A stretch of 64,000 bases of DNA, taken from NCBI RefSeq assembly GCF_900116225.1, contig NZ_FOZZ01000005.1:62001-126000 (forward strand), written 5' to 3'. Origin of the DNA: Sphingobacterium wenxiniae. GTDB lineage: Bacteria > Bacteroidota > Bacteroidia > Sphingobacteriales > Sphingobacteriaceae. Of the stretch, positions 63,100 through 64,000 are shown piece after piece. How positions within the stretch are numbered: the stretch's first letter is position 1; each line of letters starts with the position of its first letter. The position numbers and the translations under genes are program-made. The notes below the pieces were generated by a model. That model saw only the letters and a program-made list of their open reading frames with translations. It was not told the origin of the DNA and ran no database searches.

Positions 63100-64000
63100 A
63101 TGAAACATACATTAGACATTGTCCCTTTAAAATCTTGGTTAGATACAGGAGATAAGCCTTTAATCATTGCAGGCCCATGCAGTGCCGAAACAGAAGAACA
63201 AGTAGTTTCTACAGCACACTTATTAGCGAATACCGGTAAAGTGAACGTACTGCGTGCTGGTATCTGGAAACCACGTACCCGTCCGGGAGAATTCGAAGGT
63301 ATCGGAAGCATTGGATTGGAGTGGTTAAAGAGAGCAAAAGAAGAAACAGGTTTATTGACAGCAACGGAAGTTGCAACAGCGAAACACGTTGAAGAAGCTT
63401 TGGCTGCTGGCGTAGATATCCTATGGGTAGGCGCACGCTCTACAGCAAACCCATTCACTGTACAAGAGATTGCTGATGCATTGCAAGGCGTAGACGTTCC
63501 TGTATTAGTTAAAAACCCTGTGAACCCTGATTTATCCTTATGGATCGGTGCATTGGAACGTATCAACGGTGCAGGTATCAAAAAATTAGCTGCTATCCAC
63601 CGTGGATTCTCTTCTTTCGAGAAAACAGCTTTCCGTAATGAACCGATGTGGGATTTGGCTATACAATTGAAATCTGCTTGCCCAGAGTTACCTATCATCA
63701 ATGACCCAAGCCATATCTGCGGTAACAGAGAGTTAATCCCATACATCGCTCAAAAGGCAATGGACATGGACTTACAAGGCCTGATTATCGAATCGCATAT
63801 CGATCCTTCTGTAGCTTGGACAGACGCCAAACAACAGGTAACGCCTGCAGCTCTTTCTGACTTATTAGACAATCTTTCTGTACGCCGTCCGGAATCTAAC
63901 AATCCTGCTTTTGAAGATAAACTGGCAGAATTACGTCAACAGATCGACCAGCTGGACGATGCAATCTTGAAGCAGATCGGCGATCGCATGAAAATCGCAG
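63100..64000 (+). CDS. DAHP synthase/chorismate mutase bifunctional enzyme, truncated by the window end
   Basis: The first domain is a KDO8P/DAHP synthase-type enzyme that condenses PEP and erythrose 4-phosphate: PLIIAGPCSAETEEQV, VLRAGIWKPRTRPGEFEGIG, LLTATEVATAKHVEEAL and PIINDPSHICGNRELIPYIAQKAMDMDLQGLIIESHIDP match the family. From residue about 265 (AFEDKLAELRQQIDQLDDAILKQIGDRMKIA) a type II chorismate mutase helix begins, as in other Bacteroidota fusions. The ATG at 63100 is in frame to the last base, so the 3' end is missing. With pheA it forms an aromatic amino acid cluster likely under the Phe/Tyr attenuator. Confidence 0.94.
   Translation, partial: MKHTLDIVPLKSWLDTGDKPLIIAGPCSAETEEQVVSTAHLLANTGKVNVLRAGIWKPRTRPGEFEGIGSIGLEWLKRAKEETGLLTATEVATAKHVEEALAAGVDILWVGARSTANPFTVQEIADALQGVDVPVLVKNPVNPDLSLWIGALERINGAGIKKLAAIHRGFSSFEKTAFRNEPMWDLAIQLKSACPELPIINDPSHICGNRELIPYIAQKAMDMDLQGLIIESHIDPSVAWTDAKQQVTPAALSDLLDNLSVRRPESNNPAFEDKLAELRQQIDQLDDAILKQIGDRMKIA

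Overview
The window looks like a chromosome segment from a low-G+C member of the Bacteroidota, most likely the Sphingobacteriaceae (Sphingobacterium or a close relative). The reasons are a SusC/SusD pair under an ECF sigma/FecR cascade, a type IX secretion (T9SS) adhesin cluster with a PorP/SprF partner, many Cys-lipidated proteins, and promoters of the Bacteroidetes type (TTTG-N19-TAnnTTTG) in place of sigma70 boxes. The genus is an inference.

Layout. 1-860 has no clear gene but holds degenerate 21-nt repeats. 861-5500 (minus) carries a TPR lipoprotein gene broken by a stop codon, a sulfatase, an SDR-type epimerase and prolyl-tRNA synthetase. 5732-8518 (plus) encodes a low-complexity lipoprotein and a FadL-like porin. 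8594-13755 holds an NfeD-type membrane protease, a LysM/RlpA-like protein, uridine kinase, a 51-residue Cys-rich miniprotein and an MFS transporter. 13855-15384 is a lipoprotein/SCO1/cytochrome c operon. 15871-22214 is a TetR-regulated RND efflux operon. A methyltransferase and a metallo-beta-lactamase-fold hydrolase follow. 23993-33109 is sigma, anti-sigma, SusC, SusD and a Tat-exported phosphocholine-type phospholipase C.

33342-46231 (minus) is a G+C-rich operon for a 3216-residue T9SS cargo adhesin, PorP/SprF and an OmpA/TPR/PD40 protein. A NarL-type two-component system lies next to it (47145-49746). 49747-51070 is a gene-poor repeat island with a MITE-like element, a decayed LRR gene end and a perfectly phased 21-nt array of 23 units. 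An M1 peptidase follows, then the rod-shape operon mreB-mreC-mreD-mrdA-rodA (53363-59096), a minus-strand trio (nucleoside phosphorylase, YigZ, EamA transporter), and the aromatic amino acid genes pheA and the DAHP synthase/chorismate mutase gene, which is cut by the window end.

The most notable signals are: (1) a complete Phe/Tyr transcription attenuator upstream of pheA, with a 21-codon leader peptide holding 5 Phe and 4 Tyr and mutually exclusive antiterminator and terminator hairpins; (2) the 21-nt phased repeat array at 50324-50806; (3) two matching promoter-to-terminator units on the minus strand (15644-15722 and 33119-33248) that look like paralogous small RNAs with a C-rich loop; (4) the TPR gene with a nonsense codon and a REP-like hairpin in its 5' end; and (5) several families of palindromic or MITE-like repeats that recur within the window.
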